Shown: piece after piece, positions 62,611 through 64,000 of the stretch
How the letters are laid out: each line of letters opens with the position of its first letter
Numbering within the stretch: position 1 is the first letter of the stretch
Assembly (NCBI RefSeq): GCF_932526225.1
Contig: NC_064045.1
Span: forward strand, 8,620,138 to 8,684,137
Reading direction: 5' to 3'
Source: Nematostella vectensis
Lineage: Eukaryota > Cnidaria > Anthozoa > Actiniaria > Edwardsiidae
DNA: 64,000 nucleotides
Position numbers and translations under genes: made by a program
The notes under the pieces: model-generated
Database searches by the model: none
Seen by the model: only the letters and a program-made list of their open reading frames with translations
Told to the model about the DNA's origin: nothing

Positions 62611-62961
62611 ATGTCACGCCGGTTGAAGAGGAACGCTAAGTTCCTGAATGACCTTTCTACCAGCAAAGGTAGAACAAGACAATACCTCCTAAAAAAAGCC
62701 TCTGGTGAGCAAGTAAACGCGTTGGGTGAGATTGCCCACAACCTGCTAAGAGGCAACGTCCCCCTCAGCAAAGTACAACGGAGCAAACTAAGCGCCCACA
62801 AACACAGGCTACGTACCCTAGCAAACAAGAGACTACCAGCAAGGGAGAGGAAAAAAATGCTCGTAACCCAACGTGGGGGATGGGCTATCCCACTCCTACT
62901 AGGTGCCCTAGGAGGTACCGCAGGGGTACCCCTGGTCCAGAAACTCATTGGAAAAATATAA
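62611..62961 (+). CDS. Basic helical protein with hydrophobic tail
   Basis: 116 residues. The start RRLKRNAKFLNDLSTSK, the middle EQVNALGEIAHNLLRGNVPL and the Lys/Arg run (HRLRTLANKRLPARERKKML) form a helical basic body. The C terminus GGWAIPLLLGALGGTAGVPL is hydrophobic and Gly-rich. Proteins of this type recur in Polinton-like elements of aquatic animals; no function is established. A GG-containing junction (QRGGW) before the tail would suit an adenain-type cleavage, which is inference. The TATA box of the next gene overlaps this stop codon. Confidence 0.65.
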   Translation: MSRRLKRNAKFLNDLSTSKGRTRQYLLKKASGEQVNALGEIAHNLLRGNVPLSKVQRSKLSAHKHRLRTLANKRLPARERKKMLVTQRGGWAIPLLLGALGGTAGVPLVQKLIGKI

Positions 62962-62964
62962 ATA
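62957..62964 (+). promoter_or_regulatory. TATA box overlapping a stop codon
   Basis: TATAAATA spans the end of the 62611-62961 gene (its TAA is 62959-62961) and lies 54 bp before the ATG at 63011, so the two genes are packed with a shared signal. Confidence 0.6.
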
Positions 62965-63010
62965 AGGCCAAGGGGTAACCATACCACCCAGTCTACCCAA
63001 GATAGTCACC

Positions 63011-63469
63011 ATGTCGACACAAAAAGGGGGAGCCTACCGTATGGCCTTGGTACCTGAGCATATGGCAAACCTACTGGTAACCAAGGAGAAGGTTACCATG
63101 GCACCACAGCTGCAGATTGTGGCACGGCTGGACAAAGATATACAGAGGATCCTAAACAACAAAACATTACCATTGGAGGTAAAAGTACGCCTCTACAACA
63201 CAGCGCTGATGCAATGGTTAGATTGGATCCAAGAAGCCAAGGACAGTGGGAAGGGTGGGGATAAAGAGACTGATGCCCAACTTAGGTCCCCCTATGGCCT
63301 CCCCTCACCGCCAAGCAGGTCACCAAGCACACCCTTCGCACGTAGCAAACTGGCCTTACCAACGCCACCCTATAGCACACCAAGGACCACAAAACCAAAA
63401 GCCAAAAAGTCAGCTGAGAGTGTGAGAAGACAGATAGCAAAAACAATAGAGAGATGGGACGATCTTTGA
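63011..63469 (+). CDS. Hypothetical virion-associated protein
   Basis: 152 residues. The N-terminal domain (KGGAYRMALVPEHMANLLVT, LDKDIQRILNNKTLPLEVKV, RLYNTALMQWLDWIQEA) looks helical. The second half is Pro/Ser/Thr-rich (SPYGLPSPPSRSPSTP) and ends basic with a short helix (AESVRRQIAKTIERW). Similar small proteins with an LxxDxxIxxILN-type helix are found next to capsid genes in other Polinton-type elements; the role is unknown. AATAAA at 63521 ends the plus-strand gene block. Confidence 0.6.
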   Translation: MSTQKGGAYRMALVPEHMANLLVTKEKVTMAPQLQIVARLDKDIQRILNNKTLPLEVKVRLYNTALMQWLDWIQEAKDSGKGGDKETDAQLRSPYGLPSPPSRSPSTPFARSKLALPTPPYSTPRTTKPKAKKSAESVRRQIAKTIERWDDL

Positions 63470-63561
63470 AAGGGGAAAACAACACGCTGTAATGCATGGT
63501 TCTCTTTTTTTTTTAATAGCAATAAAAACACCTTAATACATGTGTACTGTGATAGCTCTTA

Positions 63562-63978
63562 CTAGTAGGTCCTAGTTAGTTCAAGTAGGCTCTTCTTCTT
63601 TCCCCCCACCCCCTCCCTTACAACGCCCGCGCCCCCACACACAGGGTGGGTACATTTCCATATCTTATTACACTCCTCTACATCCTTTTGGAGGTTATAG
63701 CACTCCATCCGTTTGTCATACTCAAGACAGCTCTCAGGGTCGGTAAACATGCACACACGCCGTTGGTTGGTTCTCAACCACTTGCCAAACAGATAGACCT
63801 CGGCCTTGGGGCAGTGCTTGGGGGCATCGGAGAAGGCGGAGTAAAGATGATGTCCACATGCCTTCTCGTGAGCACCCGTCATAAAGCTCACGTGCATGTT
63901 GCTGTAGTGCTCATGCAACTCTTGGTACTTGGGGCAACCAAACACTTCCAAGTTCACGAAAGGAATGCTAAGGTCCAT
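63562..63978 (-). CDS. Cys-rich hypothetical protein, possibly extending past the edge
   Basis: 138 residues from the ATG at 63978; the frame also stays open to the window edge, so a longer protein or an upstream exon is possible. Eleven Cys and several His are spread through it (VFGCPKYQELHEHY, KACGHHLYSAFSDAPKHC, RVCMFTDPESCLEYDKRMEC, IWKCTHPVCGG), suggesting metal binding or disulfides. It is convergent with the plus-strand block; ATTAAA on the minus strand (about 63511-63516) could end it. No family recognised. Confidence 0.5.
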   Translation of the reverse strand: MDLSIPFVNLEVFGCPKYQELHEHYSNMHVSFMTGAHEKACGHHLYSAFSDAPKHCPKAEVYLFGKWLRTNQRRVCMFTDPESCLEYDKRMECYNLQKDVEECNKIWKCTHPVCGGAGVVREGVGGKKKSLLELTRTY

Positions 63979-64000
63979 AAGGAGCCGGCGCTCGCAGCTA

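Larger units (their letters stand above)
46250..64000 (+). mobile_element. Polinton/Maverick-class element of adintovirus type (right end off window)
   Basis: About 17.7 kb of densely packed, mostly intronless genes. Hallmarks are all present: protein-primed PolB, DDE integrase with chromodomain, adenain-type cysteine protease, double-jelly-roll major capsid protein and FtsK/HerA-type packaging ATPase, plus several small basic proteins. This set defines virion-forming Polintons/adintoviruses. No stop or frameshift is seen in any hallmark gene, so it is a recent insertion, an active element, or a viral genome joined to host contig sequence. Left boundary approximate; target-site duplication and terminal repeats not determined. 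Confidence 0.88.

Overview
The window reads as nuclear DNA of an AT-rich marine invertebrate, most likely an anthozoan-type cnidarian. Host genes are split by many introns with GT-AG borders. A HEPN(DZIP3)-NACHT-LRR receptor, a type of gene abundant in cnidarians, is present, and the non-coding DNA is full of short inverted-repeat elements and minisatellites. The species assignment is inference.

Positions 1-46.2 kb are host DNA. From 19.2 kb leftwards off the edge (minus strand) lies a TRPA-type cation-channel gene: more than 20 small exons encode an N-terminal region, a long ankyrin-repeat stack, a pre-S1 linker and S1-S5; the pore and S6 were not found. At 23.1-24.5 kb (minus) is a two-exon NOSIP gene. 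It is head-to-head, 319 bp apart, with an eight-exon mitochondrial enoyl-CoA hydratase gene (ECHS1, 24.8-33.6 kb, plus). At 35.1-39.9 kb (minus) is a four-exon HEPN-NACHT-LRR receptor. Two possible exons of an unrecognised gene lie at 42.5-43.3 kb.

The strongest host-side oddity is a recurring architecture. Three minisatellites are tandem copies of a block holding the 3' end of a coding exon plus its 5' splice site: about 50 x 51 bp in ECHS1 and about 27 x 28 bp and 6 x 62 bp in the TRPA gene. Each array puts many candidate splice donors in a row. In the 28-bp case the nearest donor does not keep frame with the next exon, while a donor three units further on does.

At 44.5-46.15 kb are damaged virus-like genes: a VLTF3-like gene split by a 266-bp inverted-repeat insertion with a 6-bp target duplication, and a frameshifted minus-strand gene pair. 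They look older than the next block.

From about 46.2 kb to the right edge is a largely intact Polinton/Maverick-class element of adintovirus type. It carries protein-primed family B DNA polymerase, chromodomain integrase, adenain-like protease, double-jelly-roll major capsid protein, packaging ATPase, two paralogous putative virion proteins, a pVI-like amphipathic protein, several Arg-rich core-like proteins, two coiled-coil proteins and a GRF zinc-finger protein. Promoters look like small DNA-virus promoters: TATA boxes about 40-60 bp before start codons, CCAAT boxes and several perfect CRE/ATF sites. Replication (PolB), integration (integrase), virion building (capsid, protease, core proteins) and packaging (ATPase) are all represented. 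The right terminus lies outside the window and the left terminus could not be fixed.
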